Both the position numbers and the translations under genes were made by a program. Under the pieces are notes generated by a model, which saw only the letters and a list, made by a program, of their open reading frames with translations, searched no databases and was not told where the DNA came from. From CAYIHX01 sp964363305 (GTDB taxonomy: Bacteria; Bdellovibrionota; UBA1018): a stretch of DNA of 9,110 nucleotides. Shown in pieces: positions 1 through 8,100 of this stretch. The DNA lies in NCBI GenBank assembly GCA_964363305.1, contig CAYIHX010000081.1, positions 1 to 9,110 on the forward strand. The letters run 5' to 3'. Each line of letters opens with the position of its first letter. Position 1 is the stretch's first letter.

Positions 1-14
1 GGAGCCATGGCTAC

Positions 15-44
15 GGAGCCCCCAGGAGCCCCCAGGAGCCTCCA
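15..44. repeat. Three tandem copies of a 10-bp GC-rich unit
   Basis: GGAGCCCCCA occurs at 15-24 and 25-34, then as GGAGCCTCCA at 35-44; a further GGAGCC begins the window at 1-6. The heptamer AAGCCTA follows twice (44-50 and 57-63). The tract lies downstream of the minus-strand gene. No function is evident. Confidence 0.6.
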
Positions 45-71
45 AGCCTACTCCACAAGCCTAAAGGAGGC
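38..71. other. GC-rich inverted repeat downstream of the minus-strand gene
   Basis: GCCTCC (38-43) and GGAGGC (66-71) form a perfect 6-bp stem with a 22-nt loop in the 3' flank of the minus-strand gene. There is no T-tract after it on the minus strand, so it is not a convincing Rho-independent terminator. No better terminator is visible in the 98 bases available. Confidence 0.2.
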
Positions 72-74
72 CCT

Positions 75-108
75 CTCGAGCTATTTGAACCACTCGAGTT
101 ACTTGAAC
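75..108. repeat. Imperfect 18-bp direct duplication spanning the stop codon of the minus-strand gene
   Basis: CTCGAGCTATTTGAAC (75-90) and CTCGAGTTACTTGAAC (93-108) are two copies at an 18-bp stride with two mismatches. Read on the minus strand, each copy carries Phe-Lys-stop in the same frame: TAA at 101-99 for the real end, and TAG at 83-81 in the second copy. Readthrough would therefore add only LEWFK. Because CTCGAG is self-complementary, the two copies can also pair as a 6-bp stem. Confidence 0.55.
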
Positions 109-3100
109 AAGTAGAACCCACCGACCTTGATCCCCTGACCGTCGGGCGTGCTCGCCCAGACGGACTGAATCAAGAGGTCGGGCAGGCCGTCGCCGTTCAC
201 ATCGCCTCGGCCGACGCTGCCACCCCGGAAGAGGGGCTGGATCTGGCCGGTGGCGTAGTTCGAACGATTGATCGCCGGGTCGCGGAGCAGATCGATGCGA
301 GCCGGGTTGCAGCCTTGGCTATCGCAGGCGGGAGTCAAAGACGGGGCCCCGGCCACACGCAGGCCCGACCTGCTGCCGAAGAAAACGTAAACACGGTCTC
401 CGCCGCCGATGGCCCGGGCGGGCGCCGCCACGAGATCGGCGAAGCCGTCTTGGTTTAAATCGCCCGGAATTTGCAGCGACATGCCAAAGTAGGAGGCCGC
501 CGCCAGCTCGCCGCGCGCGATGAACCGAAGGACGTTGCACCGCCCGGTGATCGGGTCGCAGCTTCCATCGGCCTGGTGCACGAGCTGCATCGGGCTCTGG
601 TTCGCCGTGAGGTTGGTGGCGGGGTTGTTCGAGATCCCGAGAAGTCTTCCCTCACACGGATAGTAATTCATCGCCGGGCCGCCGGTGCAGACCATTTCGG
701 GGTTGGTGCGGTAGGTGGAGTAGCCGCCGTTGATCCCGTAGATCGCATAGACCGCGCCCTGGCCCGCGACCGAAGTACCGGCCAGTCCGCTGCTCTCGAT
801 GAACGCGCCGACGGCGAAATCGCTGAGGCCGTCGCCGTTGAGATCGCCGCCGGAGCTGATGAAGCTCATCTGGCGGGTCGGGGCGGCGATGAACTGCGGA
901 GCCAGGTGGAGTGTCACCTTTCGATCCGGGTGAATGCCGTTCGTACTCGAACCGTAGAGCAGGACGATCTTACCCGCGTTGACGACCGGGGTTTCGACTC
1001 CCGCTGCGTTAGGGTAGTTGCGCGTGGCCCCGCCCTGTTGCATGACGGCGAGATCGTCGGTGCCATCGCCGTCGAGGTCACCGACGTTCTGGATGCCGGA
1101 GAGGTACTGCCATTGATTCACGCTGTCGAGGCCCAGCGTGACCGGAGGAGGACTCGGTTGGGCGGCGTCGCAGGGGTAGGTGGGTGCGCCACTGGCGCTA
1201 TTCGAGCCGCACAGAATGAGGGGGCGGCAGCCTTGGGCGTCGCACACCGGGTAGTAGCTGAACTTGTTCCACTCGTCGGGTTCGGCGGCGTAGGCGGCGT
1301 TGTTCGGAACGAGCATGTTGCCGTGATTGAGCAGCCCGTTCGCGCTGCCGTACACGACGAGCACCGCGCCGCCGCCCGAGTTGGCGAACCCCGCGAGGAC
1401 GTTGCCGAAGGCGAGGTCGGCGAACCCATCGCCATTGAAGTCGCCGACGGTATTCAGGTAGTCCGCGCGAGCCGCGGTGTAGTTGAACGGGGTGAACCGA
1501 GGCCAGCTATTCACCGCGCCGATGCCCGAGATCGTCCAGTCGGAGAGGAGGTGGGGGTCGCGGGCGGAAACGGGAATGCCTATCGGCTCGGGCGTGGCCA
1601 ACACGCCGGTCGCGAAGCCGTAAAAGGCGACCATCGAGCGCTCCTGGTTGATGCTCACGAAGTCATCATACCCGTCGGCGTTGAAGTCGCCGCCGAAAGC
1701 GTGGAGGTACCCCAGGTCATTGAAGTCGCGGCTGGTGCCGAGGCTCATCGGGTGGATGAGCTGCGGATCGCCCGGGCCGAGCGGAGTGAGTTTCGGCACG
1801 CACGGGGCCGGGCAGGTGGCCGATTCGGTGACCAGGCCGTCCGCGCTGCCGTAGAAGATCAGGGTCATCACCGTGGAAACTATGAATGATCGGGACGCAA
1901 ACGAGTTGGAGAGCATCGAGCTGACCACATCGTCATAGCCGTCGCCGTTGAGATCGCCGACGATCTTCGCCTGGTGAAACTGAGTGGCCGTGAGGGTCGC
2001 CTTCAGGGGGCTGACCGTGAGAGTGGGAGTGGTCAACGTCTGGCCCGGCGCAATTCCGCTCCCGCTGCCGGGGTTGGCGAGATAGTGCAGGCGGCCCTGG
2101 CCATGCGACTCATCCGTCGCGCCCCACCACGGAGACGAAATGATCAGGTCGGCGTAACCCGGCGACGCCGCATCGAAGTCCGCTGCGGCGGCATACCAGC
2201 CGCTGTTGGCGAAGCGCGGCGGGTTGAAATTGGCCACGGTGTAAGGAAGGGGTGCGAGCCCCCGTGAGGAGCCATAGAAAATCCGCAGTTCGCCGGCCCC
2301 ATACTGGCCGTTGCTGCTGAGCCCGGCCGTCGGCGGATTGAGTGCGTTTGGCGCGGTGGCGACCAGTTCGGGGTAACCGTCTCCGTTCAAATCCGGAAGC
2401 GTGATGAGCTTGGTGCCCAGGTTGTAGAAATTATTGACGGGGTTGGGCGGTCGGATCGCCTGGGGAGGGCACTGGTTGGGCACCCCGATGGGTTGCCCGA
2501 TCGGGCAGGTCAGCGCGTTGAGAGTCGGCACGGTGGTTTGGTGCGGCATCGGGCCGTTGCCTGAGCTGCCGTACCAGACGATGACTTCGCCCAAGAGCGC
2601 GCCTCTCCAGGCCGTGGCGATGTCGTCGAAGCCGTCTCGATTCCAGTCGGCGACCGCGAGCGGCAACTCGAGGTTCTCGGTAGTCGTCCCCGAAGGCACC
2701 CGCAGCGCGTCCCAGCGCGTGGCGCGCCCGGCGATCTGCAGGCGGCGATTCACGTCGACCGTGCTGGCGTTGTCGAGGTTCGCGGTTCCTCCCATGATCC
2801 AAAAGACTGAGCCCTTGCCTGAATCCGCGATCGGCACTCGGTCCATGCCGATCGCGCTGATCACGATATCTTTGAAGGCCACGCTGCTGATGTTCCCGAC
2901 GGCCACGTTGTAGCCAAAGTACTCGTTGGTCTGCTGCCAGCCGGCCGTGGTCGGAGGCACGAAGATGCGCGGATTGCCCGCGAGGCCGTAAGTCGTGCCG
3001 CTGTAGAGCCGCACCGTTCCCGTTTTCACGCTCGAGATCGAGTCGACTCCCGCGGGCGCCGAGGTGAGGAGGTCGGCAATCCCATCGCCCGTGACATCCC

Positions 3101-5003
3101 CGGCCGCGAGTGAGAACCCGAGGCCCGTCGCGCCGGTGTTCAGTATTCCGGTGTGCAATCCGGTCATCTCGAGCACTTCGATCGAGCAGTTTGAATTCTG
3201 CGGCAGCGAGCAGGTGAGCTGGTTCGCGGCGCCGAGAGCCGGGGCTTTCAGACCCTGGTCTCCTCCGAAGAAGAGATAAACCCGACCGCGAGTCGCGCCA
3301 CCGGTCGCTCCGGGCGCTCCGACCGCGAGGTCGGCGCAACCGATCGTTGCCGTCGCGGTGTCGCGGTCATCGTTGAAGTTCCCGGCCGCGATCGCCCAGC
3401 CGAAGTAGGAGGACGACGCCGTGGCGTTATTCATGTCCGGATTCGCGATGAGCTGCGGGCTCGGCGCGTTGGCGGTGAGCGAAGGCTGTTCGGTCAGATC
3501 GAGCCCTGTCACCTTTCCGTAGAAAATCGCGACGCCCCCGTAGCCCTCGTCGAAGGTCATATCCTCGTTCGCGCCGTACACGTCCTGGATGCGGGTGGGG
3601 GGTTTGAACGCGGCCTTCGGGGCCGAGACGGCTAAGTCTGGCCGGCCATCGCAGTTGAAATCGCCCGTGGCCATCGCATAACCCGCGAGGCCCGCCGCCC
3701 CTCCCCCGTATTCGGGAAGCGGCGTCTGCGGGCGGTCCTCGACCGAACGCACTCGCACGATCAGGTTGGGCAGGATGGAGGTTTCAGCGAGGTAGGTCAC
3801 CTTAGGTGTGAGCGTATGCACGCCGATAGAAAGTTTTTGGTTCGGCAGCACGGTGAGGGCTCCGTTGCCGGTGCGTGAAGCGAGCAAAGTGGAGCCATCA
3901 TAGAGTTGAATCTGGTAAGAGCTGAGCCCGCCCGCCACCTGAAAGGTGGGAAGCGGGCCGACCGAGATCGACGGGCCGGTGATGACCGGGAGCGGATCGA
4001 GCGCCGTGGGGGTCTGCGCGAAAGCCGTCGGGATGACCGGAGGCGGAGAGGAGGCGAGCACTTGCACGTTGGACAGCGCGCCGATGGCCGTGGCGCCGCT
4101 GATCGAGTCGGTGATTCGAAGATTGAAGTTGTAGGTTCCGACCGGAAGAGCGGCGTTCGTCGCGGCTCCGTTGGAAACGATGCTCACCACCCGATTCGCG
4201 AGAATCATCGCGCCGTTGAAAATTTCAGTCGTGTAGGTCGGCGTGGAAGAGGCGACCGAGAACGTGATGGGCTGGCCCGAGAGCGCGCTCGCCGTCGCGG
4301 TGACGACCGGCGGGTTCATGATCGCGGACGTCGCGTAGAGGCCGGTTCGCAGATCGCTGGTCGCGCTGACGGTCGAGCCCAAGCTGGTGGTGCCATCTTC
4401 GTAACGAGCGACGACGGAGAAGAAGTAGAGCGTGTTCGAGCTGAGGCCGGTGGCGGTCATGCCCGAGCTGGAGGTCGAGCTGTAGCTGGGCGCGCCGAGA
4501 AGCTGGGCCGCTGCGGGCGCCTGTCCCACGCGCCGGTAGATGAGGTAAGTCGGCCCGTCCTCAAACGCCCAGGTGAGGAGGATGTTCTGCGAGTCGAGCG
4601 CGGCCGCCGCTGAAATTCCGGGAAAGGGGAGGAACGTGGAAGCGCTGAGGGAGCGGCTCGAGCCGACCGTGCCGCCGCTGTTTTTGGTTCCGACGACTGA
4701 AACGAAGTATTGGGTGCCCGGAGAAAGGCCCGAGACATTCACGCTTTCGAAGGTGGAGGTGGCGACCGGACTGTCTGAGGTATTGAGGTAGACGGAGTAC
4801 GAACTGAAGTCGGGTTGCGTGTCCCAGCTCACCTCGAGCGCGGTCGGGGAAATCGCACGCACTGCAGTGACGCCTTCGAAGCGGCGTTCGAGCGCGCTTG
4901 CACCACCCTGCACCCCGAGATCGCCCCCGAGGCACCCGGTCAGGGTGAATAGCAAAATAGTGAGCCCCGCTCGCGGCGCGGAGATGGAAGACCTCGTTTT
5001 CAC
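99..5003 (-). CDS. Giant FN3 / Ig-like / FG-GAP repeat lipoprotein (integrin-alpha-like propeller), complete
   Basis: Complete 1634-residue exported lipoprotein, probably an adhesin or ligand-binding surface protein (function inferred from architecture). Residues 1-23 are a signal peptide with basic n-region and hydrophobic core; the lipobox LTGC puts the lipidated cysteine at 24. The +2 residue is Leu, not Asp, which under the E. coli Lol rule favours the outer membrane. FN3 domains lie at about 44-122 and 127-217, Ig-like modules at about 227-318 and 335-420, and 14 FG-GAP repeats fill about 432-1634, most with a DxNxDG calcium loop. All 18 non-lipid cysteines can be paired. The start is GTG at 5003-5001: an in-frame stop lies four codons upstream, the next Met is residue 182, and GAGG sits 7 nt before the GTG. 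The stop is TAA. The product is a paralogue of the divergent gene at 5178. No enzyme motif is visible. The gene and fold calls are secure; the role is not. Confidence 0.95.
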   Translation of the reverse strand: MKTRSSISAPRAGLTILLFTLTGCLGGDLGVQGGASALERRFEGVTAVRAISPTALEVSWDTQPDFSSYSVYLNTSDSPVATSTFESVNVSGLSPGTQYFVSVVGTKNSGGTVGSSRSLSASTFLPFPGISAAAALDSQNILLTWAFEDGPTYLIYRRVGQAPAAAQLLGAPSYSSTSSSGMTATGLSSNTLYFFSVVARYEDGTTSLGSTVSATSDLRTGLYATSAIMNPPVVTATASALSGQPITFSVASSTPTYTTEIFNGAMILANRVVSIVSNGAATNAALPVGTYNFNLRITDSISGATAIGALSNVQVLASSPPPVIPTAFAQTPTALDPLPVITGPSISVGPLPTFQVAGGLSSYQIQLYDGSTLLASRTGNGALTVLPNQKLSIGVHTLTPKVTYLAETSILPNLIVRVRSVEDRPQTPLPEYGGGAAGLAGYAMATGDFNCDGRPDLAVSAPKAAFKPPTRIQDVYGANEDMTFDEGYGGVAIFYGKVTGLDLTEQPSLTANAPSPQLIANPDMNNATASSSYFGWAIAAGNFNDDRDTATATIGCADLAVGAPGATGGATRGRVYLFFGGDQGLKAPALGAANQLTCSLPQNSNCSIEVLEMTGLHTGILNTGATGLGFSLAAGDVTGDGIADLLTSAPAGVDSISSVKTGTVRLYSGTTYGLAGNPRIFVPPTTAGWQQTNEYFGYNVAVGNISSVAFKDIVISAIGMDRVPIADSGKGSVFWIMGGTANLDNASTVDVNRRLQIAGRATRWDALRVPSGTTTENLELPLAVADWNRDGFDDIATAWRGALLGEVIVWYGSSGNGPMPHQTTVPTLNALTCPIGQPIGVPNQCPPQAIRPPNPVNNFYNLGTKLITLPDLNGDGYPELVATAPNALNPPTAGLSSNGQYGAGELRIFYGSSRGLAPLPYTVANFNPPRFANSGWYAAAADFDAASPGYADLIISSPWWGATDESHGQGRLHYLANPGSGSGIAPGQTLTTPTLTVSPLKATLTATQFHQAKIVGDLNGDGYDDVVSSMLSNSFASRSFIVSTVMTLIFYGSADGLVTESATCPAPCVPKLTPLGPGDPQLIHPMSLGTSRDFNDLGYLHAFGGDFNADGYDDFVSINQERSMVAFYGFATGVLATPEPIGIPVSARDPHLLSDWTISGIGAVNSWPRFTPFNYTAARADYLNTVGDFNGDGFADLAFGNVLAGFANSGGGAVLVVYGSANGLLNHGNMLVPNNAAYAAEPDEWNKFSYYPVCDAQGCRPLILCGSNSASGAPTYPCDAAQPSPPPVTLGLDSVNQWQYLSGIQNVGDLDGDGTDDLAVMQQGGATRNYPNAAGVETPVVNAGKIVLLYGSSTNGIHPDRKVTLHLAPQFIAAPTRQMSFISSGGDLNGDGLSDFAVGAFIESSGLAGTSVAGQGAVYAIYGINGGYSTYRTNPEMVCTGGPAMNYYPCEGRLLGISNNPATNLTANQSPMQLVHQADGSCDPITGRCNVLRFIARGELAAASYFGMSLQIPGDLNQDGFADLVAAPARAIGGGDRVYVFFGSRSGLRVAGAPSLTPACDSQGCNPARIDLLRDPAINRSNYATGQIQPLFRGGSVGRGDVNGDGLPDLLIQSVWASTPDGQGIKVGGFYLFK
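102..3710 (-). repeat. Array of 14 FG-GAP repeats (protein-level) in the minus-strand lipoprotein
   Basis: FG-GAP repeats begin at protein residues 447, 541, 635, 703, 785, 870, 941, 1016, 1105, 1187, 1308, 1386, 1514 and 1600, spaced 68-128 residues apart. The typical unit is G-D-[LFV]-N-x-D-G-[YFL]-x-D-[LF]-hydrophobic, then often GAP or SAP, then a strand ending in [FY]YGS-like residues followed by a Gly-Leu turn. Each unit corresponds to one beta-propeller blade in integrin alpha chains. Calcium loops are lost in repeats 4 (residue 703) and 7 (941) and expanded in repeat 2 (541). Repeats 8 to 14 all keep the calcium loop. Spacing is enlarged where cysteine-pair loops are inserted, notably before repeats 11 and 13. 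Confidence 0.9.
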
Positions 5004-5008
5004 ACACG

Positions 5009-5014
5009 TTCCTC
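5009..5014 (-). promoter_or_regulatory. Shine-Dalgarno site deciding the GTG start of the minus-strand gene
   Basis: GAGGAA on the minus strand, with 7 nt between GAGG and the GTG codon at 5003-5001. This matters because the start is non-ATG. The reading frame is closed upstream by TGA at 5015-5013, so no other upstream start is possible. Confidence 0.65.
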
Positions 5015-5030
5015 AGAGGTTATACCTTCT

Positions 5031-5060
5031 TTGACAATCATAGCATTAGTTGAGTAAAAT
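5031..5060 (+). promoter_or_regulatory. Predicted sigma70-type promoter for the plus-strand lipoprotein
   Basis: TTGACA (5031-5036) matches the -35 consensus exactly. TAAAAT (5055-5060) differs from the -10 consensus at one base, and the spacer is 18 bp. Transcription would begin near 5067, giving a leader of about 110 nt to the ATG at 5178, or about 48 nt to the ATG at 5115. The region is clearly AT-richer than the flanking genes. No experimental start is known. Confidence 0.6.
5037..5045 (-). promoter_or_regulatory. Predicted extended -10 promoter element for the minus-strand lipoprotein
   Basis: Read on the minus strand the sequence is TGCTATGAT: a TATGAT hexamer (one mismatch to TATAAT) preceded by the TGn extension. 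No good -35 is visible at 16-18 bp, which an extended -10 can tolerate. Transcription would start near 5030, leaving a leader of about 27 nt that includes the Shine-Dalgarno site. A second TATAAC-like hexamer at 5019-5024 is too close to the start codon to be a likely alternative. The element lies between the -35 and -10 of the opposing promoter. Confidence 0.4.
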
Positions 5061-5119
5061 TATCTAGTACTGGTCGTTTGCCCTGTTGCACGTTTGAGAA
5101 AGGGTGACTTGTTTATGCG

Positions 5120-5141
5120 AGAAGGGAGTTTTTCTCCTTCT
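5120..5141 (+). other. Imperfect hairpin in the leader of the plus-strand gene
   Basis: AGAAGGGAG (5120-5128) and CTCCTTCT (5134-5141) can pair over 8 bp with one bulged G around a five-T loop. It sits between the two candidate start codons, so it would lie in the untranslated leader if translation begins at 5178. The purine-rich left arm resembles a ribosome-binding sequence. It lacks a U-tract after the stem, so it does not look like a terminator. It may be chance complementarity. Confidence 0.3.
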
Positions 5142-5167
5142 TACTCAGCATCTCCTTTGAGTTCTTC

Positions 5168-5171
5168 GAGG
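5168..5171 (+). promoter_or_regulatory. Probable Shine-Dalgarno site for the ATG at 5178
   Basis: GAGG with a 6-nt spacer to ATG 5178. It supports this start, which gives a compact 18-residue signal peptide, over the in-frame ATG at 5115 (AGGG at 5101-5104, 10-nt spacer). Confidence 0.5.
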
Positions 5172-5177
5172 TTGCGG

Positions 5178-8100
5178 ATGCACCTGGGGAAAGCCCTGCT
5201 TTTCTGGGGGATCAGCGTGGTCCTCACGGGCTGCGAAGCGCAGCTCGGCGTGGTCGACTCGTCCCTGGTTTCAGGTAAGTCGGCGGCGTTCGCAGGTCTC
5301 AGCGATGCGGTCGCCCTGAGCCCGAGCTCGGTTCAACTCTCGTGGGATACCTCCAATCTTTTCGATCGCTACGAAGTCTATGTCAGCACGCAGGGCATTC
5401 CCGTGCAGACCTCTCGCTTCGGTCAAGTCACGGTGACGGGCCTCACGGCGGACACCGAATATCGATTCAAGGTGGTGGGCGTCGCCATCGATCCGGCGAA
5501 TCGCCCGTCGCAGGACGGCTCGAGCGTCGAGAAAACCATTCGAACCTGGCCGCGCTTCTCGGGCATTTCGGCGCTCACCGCGCCCGCCCGCGACCGCATT
5601 CGCGTGCGCTGGAGTTACCCGTTCGCAGGCCCGACTTTCAAGGTGTTCGTGGCGGTCGGCGCGCCTCCCATCTCCTTCACCACGCCCGCGGCGTCGAGCG
5701 CAACGGCTTCCGAGGTGACTCTCCTTCAGTGGGGTTCCGGGCTGAACGTGCAACCGGGCACGGAGTACCACGTGATCGTTCGCGCGCAGTATCTCGATCA
5801 AACGACGGAGTCGAATTCCGTCTCGCTCTCCGTGACGACTCCTCCGGCGATCGATCCCCTTCCGATCGTCGCGACCGAGTCGGTCATCTTCAATCGTCGC
5901 CCGAGCTTCACGGTCAGCGGCGCGGCTTCGACGTACGTGACTCAATTCATGAACGGCAGCTCGATCCTCGCGGAGGTGACCGGCAACGGAACGGCGCAGA
6001 CGCCGACGGCGCTTTCCATCCCGATCGGACTCAACAGCATCTCAGTCTATGTGAGCGACGGGACCTTCACCTCGCGGCTGCCGGATCTCAACATCTTTGT
6101 CCGAGCGCTGGATGCCGCCAATCTCGTGCCCGCACCCGAAGGGGTCACGGGCAATCAGCAGCGGCTGGGGCAGGCGCAGGCGGTCGGCGACTTCAATTGC
6201 GACGGCTTTGACGATCTGGCCATCGGCGCGCCCTACGGCACCTTCGTTCCGGAAGTGGGTCTTTCCATAAGCGCCGTGAACTCTCTTTTCGATGGCGGTG
6301 TTTACGTCTTCTACGGGTCAGCTTCGGGTTTGCGGATTCCGGGAGTCACGGCCGGAGTACCGGCGCCCGTTCACCAGCCGGTGAACCAGGGCGATCCGCT
6401 GCTGATCACGCGCCCGCTGCGGGACCCGGTGGCGAACGGGAAATGGAATTATCTGGCTCTGTTCGGCAGTACGCTCGCGGCCGGCAATATCAACGCGGAC
6501 CTCTCGGGCGGTAATGACTGCGATGATCTGGTGGTCTCGGCGTTGCTTGGAGATGCCAGTGCGTCAGCGACCGGTAACAACGGTCGGACTGAGGTCTGGG
6601 TGCTCTTTGGCAGCTCGACCGGACCGCAGGTCAACTATGAAAATCAATTGAGCAACAACTTGGATATCGATCCGTGCTCGGGTCCAGCTTGCGTGCCGCT
6701 CGTCCTTTATGACGGAACCGTTGGCACGGGCAATGGCTTCTTCGGCGTTTCCCTCGCGGTGGGTAAGTTGCATGACTCGCCCGAGGCCTACGGTGCGCCC
6801 GACTCGTACCTCGACATCGTGGTTGGCTCTCCCGCCGCGAATCGGACTTGCGGAAAGGGCGCTGCGTATATTTACTACGGCGGCCCCGCGGGAGTGAGAC
6901 GTGCGCCCTATGGACCGACGATCATCGAGGCGCCCACTCAAGCCAATGCTGGGACCTGTCCGTCGCCACAGCGTAGTTTTGGTTACTCGGTGGCGGCCGT
7001 GGATCTCGACAATGATTTGATCGACGATCTGGTGGTTGGATCTCCGAGAGACCTGAACGGAGGAGCGATGGCCCGAGGAAGTGCTTACTACTTCGGGACG
7101 CGCGCGAATAACTTGGCCGGTGCGGGCATCTGGTACTTGCCAGCCGGAGTCCCCGTCTGCACGACGGCGGCCGGGGCCGTCTGCCGTCAACTGATCAGCC
7201 CTCTCTACCCCCAGTTGGACTTTACCTTTTTTGGGCGCCACGTGGCCGCCGCTGGTGATCTGAACGGCGATGGCCTCGATGACCTCGCCATTTCGACGAG
7301 CGGCTCCGAAACCTCGACGGCGACGGTCAATCCTCACGTTGTCGTCTATTACGGCGGGAATACCCAGGTGGGCTCGCCACAGACCGCGTTGGGATGCCGC
7401 ACGCCGAATAATTCAGTGGGGGTTGGTAGTACTTGCGCGATGTCTCAGATCAACTCCTGCGATCCCGCCCTTCTTCCCGGAGCGCTGGGGAACAACTGCC
7501 AGGTCCTGGCTTTCACGCCGCAGACGAATATTATCGGCACCACCCCCGGCACCGCAGGGGGCAAATATCCGACCGCGCTTTACGGACGTGGTGCCCGCAG
7601 TGTCGGTCGGACGAATATCAACGGAGGTGGGACTCCCGATGACCTGCTCGTCGGGGACAGCTATTATGACGTCACGATCCGTCCTTATGGCGGTTCGGGT
7701 TACGTGTTCTATGGTCAGACGACCGGTCTCAATGTCTCGGGTGTTCAACTTCGACCTGCCTACACGAATCCCTTGGAAGCATTTGGCTCGTCGATTGCCG
7801 CCGGGAACTTCAACGGGGACGGCTATACCGACGTGAGTTTCGGGGCTCCCTATGGCTCGACGTTCTCCGGGCCCTATTCCGGTTATGACGTGGTGTATCT
7901 GGGCACGCCCTCCGGGATCTCTGGCTCGACGCCGTCGTCTTTGATTCGAGTCAACGAGTCGAAGATCCTCACGAATCGCACGTCACAAGGCGTGAGTACC
8001 GTCGGTTTGGTTTCGAGCGTGAAACCCGTGGGCGATCTTAACGGAGATGGCTATACTGATGTGGGCTTTCAGATCGGATCGCTCGAGTCGATCGTGGACG

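Noticed and set aside
15..63. Short repeats in the left flank considered as a CRISPR or attachment site
   Set aside because: The units are only 7-10 bp, directly abutting, without spacers or neighbouring cas or integrase genes.
201..204. RGD tripeptide (residues 1599-1601) in the last FG-GAP repeat of the minus protein
   Set aside because: The G-D is part of the conserved repeat start, so an Arg before it makes RGD by chance. It is not in an exposed loop by family knowledge, and the other repeats lack it.
471..1889. Long plus-strand open frame of 472 codons opposite the minus-strand gene
   Set aside because: It is antisense to the FG-GAP array and in codon register with it. The translation is rich in Arg, Ala, Val and Glu with no domain, which is typical of the complement of a GC-rich repetitive gene.
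2431..3339. 302-codon minus-strand frame inside the lipoprotein gene
   Set aside because: It is a shifted frame of the FG-GAP coding sequence: a low-complexity Arg/Ser/Pro-rich product with no independent start signal or motif.
5066..5071. AGTACT palindrome near the predicted plus-strand transcription start, considered as an operator
   Set aside because: The symmetry does not extend beyond six bases and no second copy is present, so it is not distinguishable from chance.
5271..7337. Several open frames of about 220-290 codons on both strands within the plus-strand lipoprotein gene (5271-5945, 5342-6211, 6564-7337)
   Set aside because: The 5178 frame encodes clear FN3 and FG-GAP domains across the same bases. 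These frames give Arg/His-rich sequences without recognisable domains.
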